DNA of 64,000 nt, taken from NCBI GenBank assembly GCA_964036275.1, contig OZ038437.1, positions 6,143,804 to 6,207,803 on the forward strand, read 5' to 3'. Shown here piece by piece: positions 42,401 to 54,100 of this stretch (position 1 is the stretch's first letter; every line of letters starts with the position of its first letter). Under the pieces are notes generated by a model. That model did not search any database. It had not been told where the DNA came from and was given only the letters and a program-made list of their open reading frames with translations. This stretch comes from Litoditis marina (lineage: Eukaryota > Nematoda > Chromadorea > Rhabditida > Rhabditidae). The translations under genes and the position numbers were made by a program.

Positions 42401-45400
42401 ATTCATTTGAAAACAACATATTGGGAGTAAAGGACTAGTTTGAAAAACTACAAACTACTAACTACACTGTAGGGTAGGTATGATAATGACGAAATCCATT
42501 AAACCACATGAAGGCACTGGTGACATAATTCCTTCATAGCATTATCTCATAACCTAGTAGCATAAGAAAATTCAAAAAGGTATCTTGACTGACCTTAACA
42601 ATTGTTGTACTTCACTAGATCTCAGAAGTAGAATTTGTTTCAATAGATTTCAAGATTTCAAGATTTATTCATTCACTTCATATTGTTACAATATGGTGTT
42701 CCTTTATGGCCATCCAAGTATCTCGGTCTCTGCACATTCTCAATATCTCTTCGCCTCGGACATTGGGCGGACGGACACGACCTCTTCTCATTGCACGGTT
42801 GAAACTTTGTACGGCCAGCACCAATTCATCTCTCCATCGAACCACGGGACGCCCACTGCTTCGGATTCTATCAAATGGGCGCCATTCTGTCACAATCAAC
42901 GACCATCGATCTCGATTCATCTGGGAGATTCTGGAACAAAAAGAGAATTTGAGTTTTGTGGCCTCAAGGACTACATCCTTTAACCCAGTGATTCCACGCA
43001 AGGTGGCACAAGGAAGGCGATCTTGCAATTTCACGTTTAACATGGCACGTTCCATCTTGCGCTGCACGACACGGAGACGATCTTTGTTCCCATTCGATAA
43101 TGCCCAGGACTCGGCACCATACAGGAGACGCGGCATGATAACAGCATGGAAGATTTTCCTTTTCATACTCATCGGGAAACTGGGAGTCTTCAAAATTGTT
43201 CGATATTCGTTGAATCCAAACCAAGCGGACGATATTCTTTGACTTATCTCTGGATCCCAGTTACCGGATATATTCACGGTAACTCCAAGATATTTCACAC
43301 TTTGCTTCGGAGGAAGAGCGACATCAGCAAATTGTAGAGGGGATACATCATTCTGGTTCGTCATGTATTCTGACTTGGCCATGTTGATTTCGAGACCGAC
43401 TCTTCCGCAAGCAGCCATGAACTCCTTGATCATTCTCTTCAGCGTGTCTTTATCCGGAGCAAAAAGCAGGCAATCGTCGGCAAATAGCAAATGGCTTAAG
43501 GACTTTCCGTTGACACGAATTCCGAGCTCAGACCAATTCAGTTCTCTCAAAGCAACATCAAGCACTGTGGTGAACAGGCGTGGTGAGATGACATCTCCTT
43601 AGCGGACGCCTCTTCGGATTTCGATCGATACATCTTGTCCATTAACATCGATGGAGCATTTTGAAGCAAGATAGACGCTTCGAAGGACGTCAACGAGTGG
43701 CTGTTGTATTCCAAGTGTAGTCAGGGTGTTCCATATTGCTTGATGATGGACACGGTCGAATGCTTTGGACAAATCAACAAAGCATGGAAAGAGTGGCATT
43801 CTGTATTCACGGGCCCTCTCAATGACTTGACGCAAAATGTGGATGTTGTCCGATGTACCATACTTTCTCCGGAAACCGCACTGCTCTTCAGACATTTGTT
43901 CATCGAGGAGTGGTTCAATTCGGTTGAGAACACATCTTGACAGAAGCTTGTAAAAAGTGTTCAGAAGCGTGATTGGTCGATAGTTGGCGATTTCGGATAC
44001 TTCTCCCTTTTTGAACAAGAGACGAGTTCTGGACATCATCAGGCTAGCCGGTATGTCGTCTCCAGCAAGTATTTGGTTGAACATTCTTGTAATATCTTTG
44101 AGCACGACTGAGCCAGACCACTTTATTGCCTCGGCGGGAATCTTATCCAAACCAGGAGATTTTCCGGAACGAAGGGAATCGATTGCGCTGCGAATCTCTT
44201 TCTCCAAAAATGGCGGTGTGCTGTCCTCCATCCAACTCGGAACTGGATTCATTTGCGAGTCATCTTCGTAGAGCTTATTGTAGAAACGCTTGGCTATAGA
44301 TGAAAGCTGATCCGGATGATACTGCACGACACCGTTTTCGTCCTTCAGTCCGATTATTTTGTTCCGACGGTTGGATCCTTCCTGCATGATCTTTCGAAGA
44401 CCACCACCGCGAGATAGGGCATTGCGGAGAGCGGCATCACGTCTTCGGCGAACGTCTTCTTTTCTGCTGAATCTTGCGAGTTTGCTGATCTGAGTGAACT
44501 CCAGACGTCCCCGGATAGTTCGGCAGTTTTGGAGAGAGCGTCTTCTTTTCAAAAGATCAATAGTGGCATCTGACATGAAGGGATTCAACGGTCGTTCACA
44601 CTTTGCCACTTCATATGCGGTCCGAATCCGGAAGATGAGATCATTGTACACTTCTTCTACAGAACCATCTTCATCCACGGGGTCTCCAGATGTGCGAATG
44701 CCATGATCGAACATAGCCCGGTTGACATATTTCTCGGTCTTCTTCTTGTCTATTATTCTGTGTTTCCGTTGTAAACCGATCACGATTCTCAAAAGACGGT
44801 GGTCGCTGTCGAAATCGAAACTTCCCTGAACGCAGACGTCAGAGACTGGCAAATTAGCATGCGAAAACACGTAGTCGATTTGGCTCAAAGTTGTTCCATT
44901 GGGCGAGCGCCAAGTCCACGTACGTTTTTCTTTTTTCTTGAAGAATGAGCTGAACGAGCGGTAGTGTTTGCTTTGCAACCAATCGAGAAGTATTCGGCCT
45001 CTATCATTTCGACTATCGAACGCAAATGTTCCTAGCGCACTTTCTTGATTTTGACGGGATCCGAGACGAGCATTAAAATCTCCAGCAATTATAGGTACAC
45101 GATCCTTACAATTTGCGGTGATGTTGTTTAATTCTGACAGGAAGTAGTTGTAGTCAGCATCAGGATACGCAGAAGTCGGGGCGTACGCAGATATTAATCG
45201 AAATTTTCGTTTCCTCATGGTTACATCGAGGTATGAAAGGCGGGACGATATTGGACAAAAGCATTCGACATTTCGGGAATTTTTGCTAGAGACCAGAAAA
45301 CCGGTTCCATGTGTACTGTTAAGAGAGAAATGATAAAGAACATCACCATTTGCCAGAGTCTCTCCCACAGTTCCAAGTCGTTTGGTCTCTTGCAACGCCA

Positions 45401-46330
45401 CGAAGTTCCAATTGATCTTCTCGAGTTGTTGTTGTAGGAGTTGCATCTTGGACGTCTTTCCAAGGCCACGGCAGTTGAGAGTGCACAGGTGGAAGGCACG
45501 AGGTAGGGAGTTGGGACCCATGGCTTCCCCAGTTCCAGCTTGGGTCTTGAGTTTGCAGTCAACGATTGGCCGAAAACAACAAATTGTTTGAACAACAACA
45601 AATTGTTTGAACAACAACAAATTGTTTGAACAACAAATTGATTGAACGAAGATCAATAGTATAGCAACAATGGAGGAAGGGATTAATGCAACTCTAACAG
45701 CCCTGCTGCTTCACGTCCCCTCAAGTTTATTCGTCTCCTTCACAGCTTGCAGTAGTTTTTGGGATGAAATCGGAAGAAAAATTGTGATATTGTCCACTCT
45801 TTTCTCTTATTTCACCTAGATGGACTTGAGGCGCACTTTCGAGATAATGAAGCGAGGTACTACACGAATGTTAATGGCCTCAAAAATCTATTCATACAAG
45901 ATTATGCTTATACGGTGTATGTTGCTCTATCCCGCTTTGTTTGTAGTTTGATCCCGTTGCGCTTCGATCGAAATTCAATACCACAGTTTATCTCAAACTA
46001 CCACGGAAATTTTGGCGTTTCACTGATGTCTCCTCATGTTTCACTTGATTATGTGGTATATCCCTGAACATATAATTTGCTCGTTTGTTGCAAGCAATAG
46101 GCGATGAGTTCATGTAGAAACTGAGATGGGTCAGACCACATCATGCCAACAATTATCAACTTAAAAACATCAAGATTCTATTTCAGGAAGGGCAAACATG
46201 CGAAGTTGAGTTCAATGAGGGGAACGAATCTGCCGAACTCCGCGTATTTGGTCCTCCACTTTCTTCTAAAGATCCACTTTCTGTTCTAAGCACAGACTTC
46301 ATGAACTTTTTCAACATCACTTATTTGTAA
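33408..46330 (+). CDS. DXO/RAI1-family decapping nuclease, nine exons
   Basis: Exons by splice signals and phase: 33408-33444, 33675-33937, 36355-36435, 39908-40086 (or from 39893), 40399-40465, 40882-40996, 41400-41542, 42064-42183, 46187-46330, giving about 382 residues, close to mammalian DXO. Family motifs in order: GLKLDQF (human equivalent GYKFEQY; D202 replaces the catalytic Glu), SGEVD (E241, D243), LEYK (E253, K255) and WLQS (Q273). DXO/RAI1 enzymes remove incomplete or noncanonical (for example NAD) caps and degrade the RNA 5'-3'. The Glu-to-Asp change may weaken metal binding; activity is uncertain. A TTTCAG-AGAAA upstream of the ATG is a plausible trans-splice site. Introns are loaded with transposons: a MITE, a gene-carrying TIR element, a PIF-like MITE and a LINE. 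Confidence 0.8.
34112..34666. mobile_element. MITE with TAA duplication (intron 2 of DXO gene)
   Basis: TAA-GGCAGCATTC at the left and GAATGCTGCC-TAA at the right give a 549-bp element with 10-bp perfect termini. The GGC...TTC terminus and TAA target duplication match the PIF/Harbinger-type pair seen in the Maverick arms. Inside are several TTAACG/CGTTAA and GACGTCG motifs. Confidence 0.75.
34667..36354. other. Intron sequence of the DXO-like gene
   Basis: No additional gene seen. Open frames at 35881-36147 and on the minus strand are hydrophobic and AT-driven, without splice partners. Confidence 0.4.
37433..38505 (-). CDS. Small spliced gene nested in the DXO intron, unknown function
   Basis: Minus-strand exons: 38505-38381 (starts MFNSQHLSFLQKEW, ends WHR, donor GTAAGA), 38058-37950 (acceptor TTTTTACAG; KLQTTLGVEHPELG, QLQKEHVAAEQALRAAVN; donor GTGAGC) and 37604-37433 (acceptor TTGTTCCAG; DKRDLFRRATVKTKMEAFAL, ends KSHKKK). 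Exons 1 and 2 join in phase. The junction of exons 2 and 3 is one frame off, so an unseen exon or a frameshift exists. The peptide is helical and charged; I do not recognise it. Inverted repeats on both sides suggest it is transposon cargo. Confidence 0.4.
38262..38355. repeat. About five 20-bp tandem repeats
   Basis: Unit AAAAATTGGATTAGACTAAA, degenerate, in the first intron of the nested minus-strand gene. Confidence 0.7.
39040..39860. mobile_element. PIF/Harbinger-like MITE, 821 bp
   Basis: Left terminus AGGCCCTAACATACTACGGG and right complement AGGCCCAAACATACTACGGG, both followed by CGGCTGCGGGCGTCTGCGG. Flanks are TTA on both sides. Subterminal arrays of GCGGCTGCGGGCGTCTGCG occur at both ends. 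Ends about 30-50 bp before exon 4 of the DXO gene. Confidence 0.8.
40201..40398 (+). other. Possible retained or alternative exon of the DXO gene
   Basis: After acceptor CACTTCCAG at 40200 the frame is open in phase with exon 4 and runs unbroken into the exon at 40399. If used it adds 66 residues between the conserved strand (GVIFMYG) and GLKLDQF. The compact model gives normal family length, so I prefer 40399, whose acceptor GATTTCAG is stronger. Confidence 0.35.
42640..45656 (-). mobile_element. RTE-clade non-LTR retrotransposon, nearly full length
   Basis: Antisense insertion in the last intron of the DXO-like gene. The 3' end (low coordinates) finishes in short tandem AAATCTTG units, as RTE elements do. 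The 5' end has three AACAACAAATTGTTTG repeats at 45573-45640. One long ORF is interrupted by a single stop. Confidence 0.85.
42678..45656 (-). pseudogene. Endonuclease-reverse transcriptase ORF of the LINE, one in-frame stop
   Basis: About 990 codons in one frame. The APE-type endonuclease has TLNCRG, LQETK, AGDFNARLG, IDYVFSH and SDHRLL. The reverse transcriptase has NYRPITLLN, CFVDLSKAFDRVHH (motif A), RRGVR-stop-GDVISP (motif B) and HLLFADDCLLFAP (motif C). A cysteine-rich C-terminus typical of longer LINEs is absent, fitting RTE. The only break I see is TAA at 43599-43601, where the family has Gln (RQGD): one C-to-T change on the coding strand. The N-terminal residues before about 50 translate the AACAACAAATTG repeats, so the native start is probably the Met of MGPNSLPRAF. 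Confidence 0.85.
45657..46186. other. Rest of the last DXO intron
   Basis: An open, acceptor-preceded segment at 45822-45900 (frame reading GLEAHFRDNEARYYTNVNGL) is exon-like but not needed: exon 8 joins exon 9 in phase without it. It could belong to an eroded duplicate. Confidence 0.3.
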
Positions 46331-46546
46331 AACGATGTTGATATTTCGTACTACCTTTGTTCGGTCACTCCAAAATAGTATTTGTGTTGTTATTGTTTCT
46401 CATTTCCATTTAATGTCATAGTTATCTTTAATCACCCACAACTGACTCTATATACAGCTGTTGCCGTGAACTGTTCATTGTGATTCAAATAAAAACGAGT
46501 GTAAAGTTAGAGATGATTATCTTTCGAGATCGAACTGATGCCAATG

Positions 46547-46627
46547 AGCCCACATGACCGAGTGGTCTAAGGCGCTGTTTTAGCCAGGGGTTATCCATCT
46601 CTGCGGGTTCGATTCCCCAAAGCTGCT
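46547..46627 (+). pseudogene. tRNA-Leu/Ser-like pseudogene
   Basis: A near-perfect class II tRNA D-arm (TGACCGAGTGGTCTAAGGCG) and a T-arm with GGTTCGATTCC. The T-stem is imperfect and the acceptor ends do not pair, so it is not a working tRNA. Confidence 0.5.
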
Positions 46628-47224
46628 GTTGGTTCGGAAACACGGAATAATTGCCCAGATCGTTTTGTCAAGTCCTAAGCTCCGAATCGCAATCCTTAGA
46701 GGTTTCTTGGAGGATGGTCGTTTTTGTAGCCGAAATCTTCCTATAGTTCGCACATTTCCCAAGTGGACTTGGGCAGCTTGCCAATGAAATTTCAAGGCAG
46801 TTTTTGTACATGTTGAAATACTTTGAAACAATAGAAATTTATGTGAAGGCTTTTCCCCCTTAGGTATAATTCGTATTCGAGAAAATGTTTTGTAAAATAC
46901 ATGTTTTCTCTAGATATTTTCTCTAAAAATCTTCCAAAGTGTTTGGCACGCTGCCAACGAGTCCAGTTGGGAAATGTGAGCACTATATCTGAGTCCTATA
47001 GGACGTCTAAGAGTGGCCGATTTTCACTCTGAAGTAATACAACTTTGCTGTGACAAGGTTTCTGTTAAAATTTTGGGTCCGAAAAACATAATTGTTTTTA
47101 TAATAATGATAATTTGTTGTTTTCGAAACGATTCTGTCTTTTTCAAACGCAATAGAATATACCGAAACCAAGTCGATATTGTTTTTCATACACACCATAA
47201 TCAACTCAAAATCTAAATTCGGAG

Positions 47225-47787
47225 TGGAATGACCACTCTAGAGGAAAATTCTGTCCCGGCAAATGCTGGAACTTCTTGCACAGTGTACTTGAAAGTGTCG
47301 ATGAGTTTCTGGAGGTAAATCTCACGGACTATGCAGTATGCTTTCGAAATTCTCGTTTATCACAACCACCATTCCGAGCTACAATGAGATGAACAATCTT
47401 CATTTGAGATTGAACACAGTAACAATAACACAATTAGATATTGGAATCGAAAGGAACAATTCTGTTTGAGCTTAGGGTTTGCCGAACGTCAGATCATCGT
47501 TGCGACTTAAAAAACCATACAATTACACAACATGGACTCTTTCCGAAATAACCAATTTTTCGCACGGACGACAGTTTCAAAGTACAATTATTTGTCTTTA
47601 CAATGAGAAAAATTTCCCATGATATCTGAACAAAGGATATCTGAACGGTGTTTTCACTGTCTATCATTCATTTTAGGAAAACTCGGTGTGTGAAGTTGAT
47701 TTCAAACGCGGAGGCAGATGTGCGACGCTTCGTCCGTATGATCCTATTCTCAGTTCGCAGTTCAAAGATCATTTTAATCTGTTTTGA
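47225..47787 (+). pseudogene. Partial duplicate: last two exons of a DXO-like gene
   Basis: Exon 47225-47314 (CPGKCWNFLHSVLESVDEFL, donor GTAAAT) parallels 42064-42183 (KCNLIFLHEVLRQI). Exon 47677-47787 (ENSVCEVDF, stop TGA) parallels 46187-46330. Both are phase 0 and open. No upstream exons with the catalytic motifs lie between 46330 and 47225, so this is a 3'-fragment duplication. The acceptor of the first exon (TTCGGAG) is poor. Confidence 0.6.
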
Positions 47788-48158
47788 ATATACATATTTA
47801 GTGTTAGTATGTTATATCAACTCCTGAAAATCTCCAGTGTAGTGTGTTTTAATCTTGCTAGTTGAATGATGTCCTGACTTGTAAACTTTTTGGAAATATA
47901 TCCACCATTTTCCATGAATCAATAAACTACAAACCGTCATTAGGTTCAACAAGTCGTTCTTACTTTGTCATTGTCTCCAAAATCTCCCTACTCAGTGAAC
48001 AAAACAGCGGTGCCCCCCTTTGAAGTATTTTAACAACGGTTTTCACTTTTATAAGCCATTCACGCAAGTCATAACTGTATGATAAGCTTGCAGTCGCTCA
48101 AGTTATCTCTGTTGTCAACATTCTTTCTTGAACAAAAGTGGTCGCAAAGTTATTCCCG

Positions 48159-51100
48159 ATGTTTATATTCTGGCTTTGGATTTCGTTTACAACTTCTTTA
48201 TGCTTGGCAAGTTGTCCAACCGATGAGATATGCGAGCCGCAGTTCAAGAAGTGAGTGTTTTTTCCTGACCTATCAATCTTGGAGTATTTCATGTTTTCTC
48301 TAACTCTCTATCCCTTTCTCTCGCGCTTTAGCTCTCCGTAATTGCTTGGCGTGCAGCGAAACGTGTTCTAGTGATCTTCGTCGTTGTGAAAATGAAAATT
48401 TCAGATGTTACAAGTTTATGGAAAAGGAGAAAGACTTCTTCTCCGCTGAAGAAGAATGCCAGTTTCAAGGAGGCCATCTAGTCTCTTTCATGAATGCCTT
48501 TGAGCAAGGGACGGTCGAAGGTTAGTTATTTGTTGAAAATCGAAAACACTAATTGAATTTGTATCCATGTCATTTTTTCCACGCAGACGAATGGTTGCTC
48601 AACTGACAACTTGCGAACGTTCGAAAAATAGGTAAACAGAAACAGTTCAAACAAAACGTTAATGCATTGAAATACATAAGTTTGAATTCTCGAACAACGA
48701 ATATTCAGTTTTATATTTGTCCTATTCTGGATTCAGATGTTGCCGCGTCAATGTTCGTGGGTTCTACCGATTATTGGATCGGCGCCAACAAGTTCACTTA
48801 TGAGTCCTGGTCCTGGACAGACGGGTCGAAATGGGGGTACACAAACTGGTTTCCAGGTAATAACTATTACCTTATCGATATAAAACACCAATGCTTTGAA
48901 CACCTATACCACTGTTGATTATTGTATTTGTGGCTAACGTGATTGAATAATAACAGTTAGTTTGAGCATTTAAGTTTCTGTTTCTGTAGATTTTTTCGTT
49001 GAAAAACCTTGAAAAATCATACTTGCAAACAAAAATCGGACTGACCCCATGATTTAGGCCAGGAATCGGGTTCGGGGTCGGTGGCAAGCGCGGAGCTTGG
49101 CAGCGGAAAGTGGATGTGAGTACAGTTTTTGTTTGATTCAGGAAGATTCCAGAAACCTCAAACTCATACAAAAATTATGTTAGAAATGGTATGAAAACCA
49201 AAAAATTGCCAAGTCTCACCTGTACTATACAACGCCTAGTACATAGAGATTCATGCAAGGCTCTCTCATCAACATCAAAGCAAACAATATCAAACAATCT
49301 CGTCCTCCTATTTTATTCGTCACAACGTCATTATATCGCAGGACGTCTAAAGACAACTCTCACAAGCCGTTCATTTGTGGTCTGCCCTATAGTGGAAAGA
49401 ACACAACTGTTTCAACCACTCCCGTTCCAACACCAGCCGGCGTAGCAATCCCCCCAGAACCGATCAGCCAGCTCACATCACCTCTCATTGAGGTACCTCA
49501 CCGAACTCTATCAACTTTCTCCTATCCTTAACCATTAGTATCGATTATGGGTGCTGGAACTTGTCATAGAGCGTACTTTCTGCCCATGACCTCGAGGAGG
49601 TGATAACATTTAGATTTCGAGCGAGAGCGCGCATAGAGAGTGCATCAAAACAAGAGGGTGCTCGTGTGCCAGAAAAAACCGCACCTAGTATGTTTTAGAT
49701 ACGTTTACCACGCGCGGTTGGCTCGCGCATTCGAATGACCCTTGGATAATTGTAGTTTGGTTTGTACTTTGTGGAACGGCAAAAGGAAACTAATTGGAAC
49801 CTTGCTCAATTCACATAGAGTTTCGCATTCGAATGACTCAAACAGAAAGCGTTCGAATTGTGAAATTAGGACTGGAAAGGAGCTAGTTTTAGTTTTGCAT
49901 TATAATCGAATTCCTCATATGTAAATAATATTTTCAAATACAGCAGTTGTGTCCAGTTGGAAACTTGGTTAGTCAAGTATGATTACTTAGTTGATGCTTG
50001 ATGAGCGTTATATACTTCACGTCAATCCTACTCCAACTCTTATAGTACACATTCAAACCAGTGCCCTTTCCTGATGCAAAAATTAACTTCTCGAAAAAAG
50101 TTTTGCACACTCTCTGTGATAGAGTATTATAATCTCAAACAAAAATTTTAAACTTTTCGATAAGTACTTACGTTATCATAACGGACTTAAAGTTTTTTGT
50201 CCTACTGTAGCAGTGTCCGTAGGAATGCAAGTGACTATATCCTGGGTCGTTGGATTTTAAGTGCGAATAGAGTTGAATTGCGAAGAATTTTGTGAAAGTA
50301 ACATTTTCAGTTTAGGGTGGTCAATAAAGCACTTAGTTATTTCGGCAATATTTTGATATTATTTAAACTCTCAATTCTTTGCTCGATTCCAATTTATACC
50401 CTATTTCAAACTTGTTCCATTGAGTTCATTTGAAAAATGAAGCCAATTCATAAGACCATGAGCCAGCAAATATGCAAGCAACTTGTGTTTTCACCAAGGC
50501 CCGGTTTACGAAATGCATGGCACCACCCCTTAGCCTGCGCCGTATTCAATATCGGCTTCATGGAAAGAATAGAATAGAATAGAATGTTTATTCGCGATTG
50601 AACACGTGTCTTTCCACATTGGTATATGTGGCACTACAAACTATGATTGTAGATTTGGGAGAAAGAATAAAATGTAGAGTATTGTTTACTCTGTTACGCG
50701 CTGATTGTATAATACGCATTGTTGCAGTTGCAGTACTGCACGATTGAAACGATGATTGTACCAGGAAGTTTGTAGGACAATACTGATGGCCAAATATGCA
50801 CATTTGAAGAGATCATTCAGATTAGCACGTTTTCTTAGGTGAAGACTGTGGGAAAGAGTGCACAAAGCAGAGACGGAGAGTATTTGCTACTTTTGGGACG
50901 GTTGACCTCATGTGATAATCAATTCAGCCATTCGCCACCTCCGTGAGGTACATCAGCGACCTATCTGTGAGAGTTGGTTGGCTTTGAGGGGATTGCTACG
51001 CCGGCAGCTCCAAGAGGTGCGTTTCTGACTTTGCTCCTCCCAAAGAATGCCGATACGGTTTGAGTGGTCAAAACCCATGTTTGTAGGATCAAATGTTTGT

Positions 51101-54100
51101 AGTTTGATCGCTATACTTTTTGTTGTGAATTTGTGGGTTACAATCGAGATCGAGCGTATTGACATCAAGCTCCAATCTGAAAATTTGAGTTCCTCAGGCA
51201 GGACCTCCGGGTTTAATTCAAATGGAATTCGAACTGTTGCGGTTTTGTCCAGGACACCTCTAACCTCTGTTGAATCCCTGAACACATGTAACAAACCGAG
51301 AAAAAAAAGAAGGAAAACACATTTTTCATAGTTTTTCTCCACTATCTTGCCAATCGTTGTACACCTTCACATCAACATTAACAGTGAAACCGACTCATAC
51401 TCGTTTTGTTGAAGAGTATGAAGAAAATACATACTTTTCAGCATTATGTGAAGATGGATGGGTTCATTTTGGGGCAACGAAGTCTTGCTACAAGGTATGA
51501 CTTCATATTTCTGATTTTCATAGAACTTTTTTTCGGTTAGGTTACCATCTCATTGAGCAACGCTCGTTCGATAATGCTGTCAAAACAATGACAAAAAAAA
51601 TGGTATTATTCCAAAACTGAGGTCTGGTCACAAAATTATACAAATTTGGAAGGACAAACTGTTTGACAATTAAGTTAGCCGTTTCAGGGTCGAAACGGTT
51701 ATTAGTACATCCCTTACTGAGCACATTAACTTGATCATACCACCATCCAAAAGTCCTAGTGACACGATTATATGAATGTTCAAATAAATTAAACTAATGT
51801 TGGACAATTGTCTGTATTCAGATTATCCTCAAACAATCTTTTTCTGCTGCTGAGAAGCAGTGTAATTCACTAGGAGCTCATCTCGCTTCTGCACACAGCA
51901 AAGCTGAGAACGACTTTATCGCAGGTTTGACTGTGTTTATCGTAGTTTGTCTCGTTTTTGACCACAAAACGTTTTCTGTAATAAACGCACGGTATGAACA
52001 ATATATCATTGCCTGAAGGCTCAATAACTTTCAATCTGATCTAAAATTTGGAGATTTGGAACAAATTGTGCTTTCGAAGGATAGATGATTGATAACAGAT
52101 TGTTTTTCTGGAGTATGAATTCAGTCTCTCACTATACGATGATTGCACAAAAAGAGGCAGAATGTGATAGAGCTGCCCGTAAATGTCAGCGTACACAATC
52201 AGAAATGTGAGCGATTATTGTGAAGCCAGGTTTCTCAATTTTCTTTTTTTTCCAGTTCGTTCTCATTCCAAAATTTCTGGTGTTTGGTATTGGACGGACT
52301 CCACGCCGGTATGGAAACAATGTCGTTACATACGTGAACACTTTTCGGTAGTATACTTCATACAATCTACCTACCTCTTTCATGAATAACGTAAAGATTT
52401 ACTTAGAGATTTCGATATAGAACTTTTAATTGAAAAGGAAAAAAATACCTCATGTATATTCCTTTTCTCTGCTTACGAACAATCTCACTTCCTCACAAGA
52501 AACCTCACTTTCTCATAAAATATCTCATCTTTCCACATAGGTCACGAGCTGTAGGTTGGTAAGCCTCAAGTAGAGAAACTTTTTGACTTATGCTGTTAGT
52601 CAACTGCACAGTCCCGTGAACATGTTAAACACATCGGATTTCAGAAACGTGCTTCGACAAAGTGCACGATTCCTCAATCGCGCGCAGCGCGAAGCGCTGT
52701 GCGAGATTTGTCTTTGGTCCGGCTAATGCGCGCTTCCGTTTTTTTAGTTTCTCCTCAAAAAGGCCGAAAATTGCAAAACAAAGTTTTTATTGATGCACTT
52801 GTTTTCTATAGCTAATTCCCTAACCATGTTTCAAATTTGAGCAAAATCGGTTAAGTTTGAGCCAAGTTATGACCTCATGAGCTTCATCAAGAGCGCCAAC
52901 TTCCGTCGTGTGTGGGTGGGTGGGTGTGTGTGTGTGTGGGTTGTGACAAGAAAAGTAAACCCAGTTTAAGGGTTTCCACTGAACCGATTTTGTTGAGAAT
53001 TGTGAAAGACATGTGATACCTACTCATACACTCGCGGAGCAGTAAAAAATTAGAAAAAATTGTTTTAATCAAAGTTATAGACATTTTTCGGAAAGTGTCT
53101 GCGTCTCTCCATTTAGCACGCTCTCTCACTCTCTCTGTCCGGTCGACAACTCAAACTGTATTGTAACTTAGAGTAACAATTACCGATTTGCTCGAAAATT
53201 GAAATATTATGCCATCGTGACTTTTATTTGAGTATGAAGTATTCTATCCCTGACGTCCTTCAGGATTCTGGAGACCGGATGACGTCATTTTTGAAAAGTG
53301 CAAATTTGACGTCACATATATTTTTAAACGATGGTAATATCTTAGAAAGGGTCAATTAACGGTGAAACTCAATCTGAGAGTGATTTATTCTGGGATTCTG
53401 GAGACCAGATGACGTCGATTTTGAAAAGTGCAAAGTTGACGTCACATATATCTTTAAAAGATGGTAATATCTTAGAAAGCGTCAATTAACGGTGAAACTC
53501 AATCTGAGAGTGATTTATTCTGGGATTCTGGAGCTCGGATGACGTCGATTTTGAAAAGTGCAAAGTTGACGTCACATATATCTTTAAAAGATGGTAATAT
53601 CTTAGAAAGGGTCAATTAACGGTGAAACTCAATCTGGGAGTGATTTATTCTGGGATTCTGAAGACCAGATGACGTCGATTTTGAAAAGTGCAAAGTTGAC
53701 GTCACATATATCTTTAAAAGATGGTAATATCTTAGAAAGCGTCAATTAACGGTGAAACTCAATCTGAGGGTGATTTATTCTGGGATTCTGGAGCTCGGAT
53801 GACGTCATTTTTGAAAAGTGCAAAGTTGACGTCACATATATTTTCAAATGCTGAAAATGTCTTAGAAAGGGTCAATTAACGGTGAAACTCAATCTAAGAG
53901 TGACGTATTCTGGGATTCTGGAGACCAGATGACGTCATTTTTGAAAAATGCAAAGTTGACGTCACATATATTTTCAAATGCTGAAAATATCTTAGAAAGG
54001 GTCAATTAACGGTGAAACTCAATCTAAGAGTGACGTATTCTGGGATTCTGGAGACCAGATGACGTCATTTTTCTAAAAGAGCAAAGTTGACGTCACATAT

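Noticed and set aside
42706..43242. Plus-strand ORF as a gene
   Set aside because: Complement of the LINE reverse transcriptase, with no independent motifs.
46547..46627. Functional tRNA-Leu
   Set aside because: The T-stem is mismatched and the acceptor ends do not pair.
48332..48404. Cysteine-rich exon extension before lectin exon 2
   Set aside because: Using the acceptor at 48331 puts a stop in phase. The acceptor at 48404 keeps phase and matches the paralogue.
52311..52386. Lectin exon continuing past 52308
   Set aside because: Splicing at CCG-GTATGG joins in phase to VDYTIW at 55637 and restores the CTLD WTD-x-TPVDYT-W motif.
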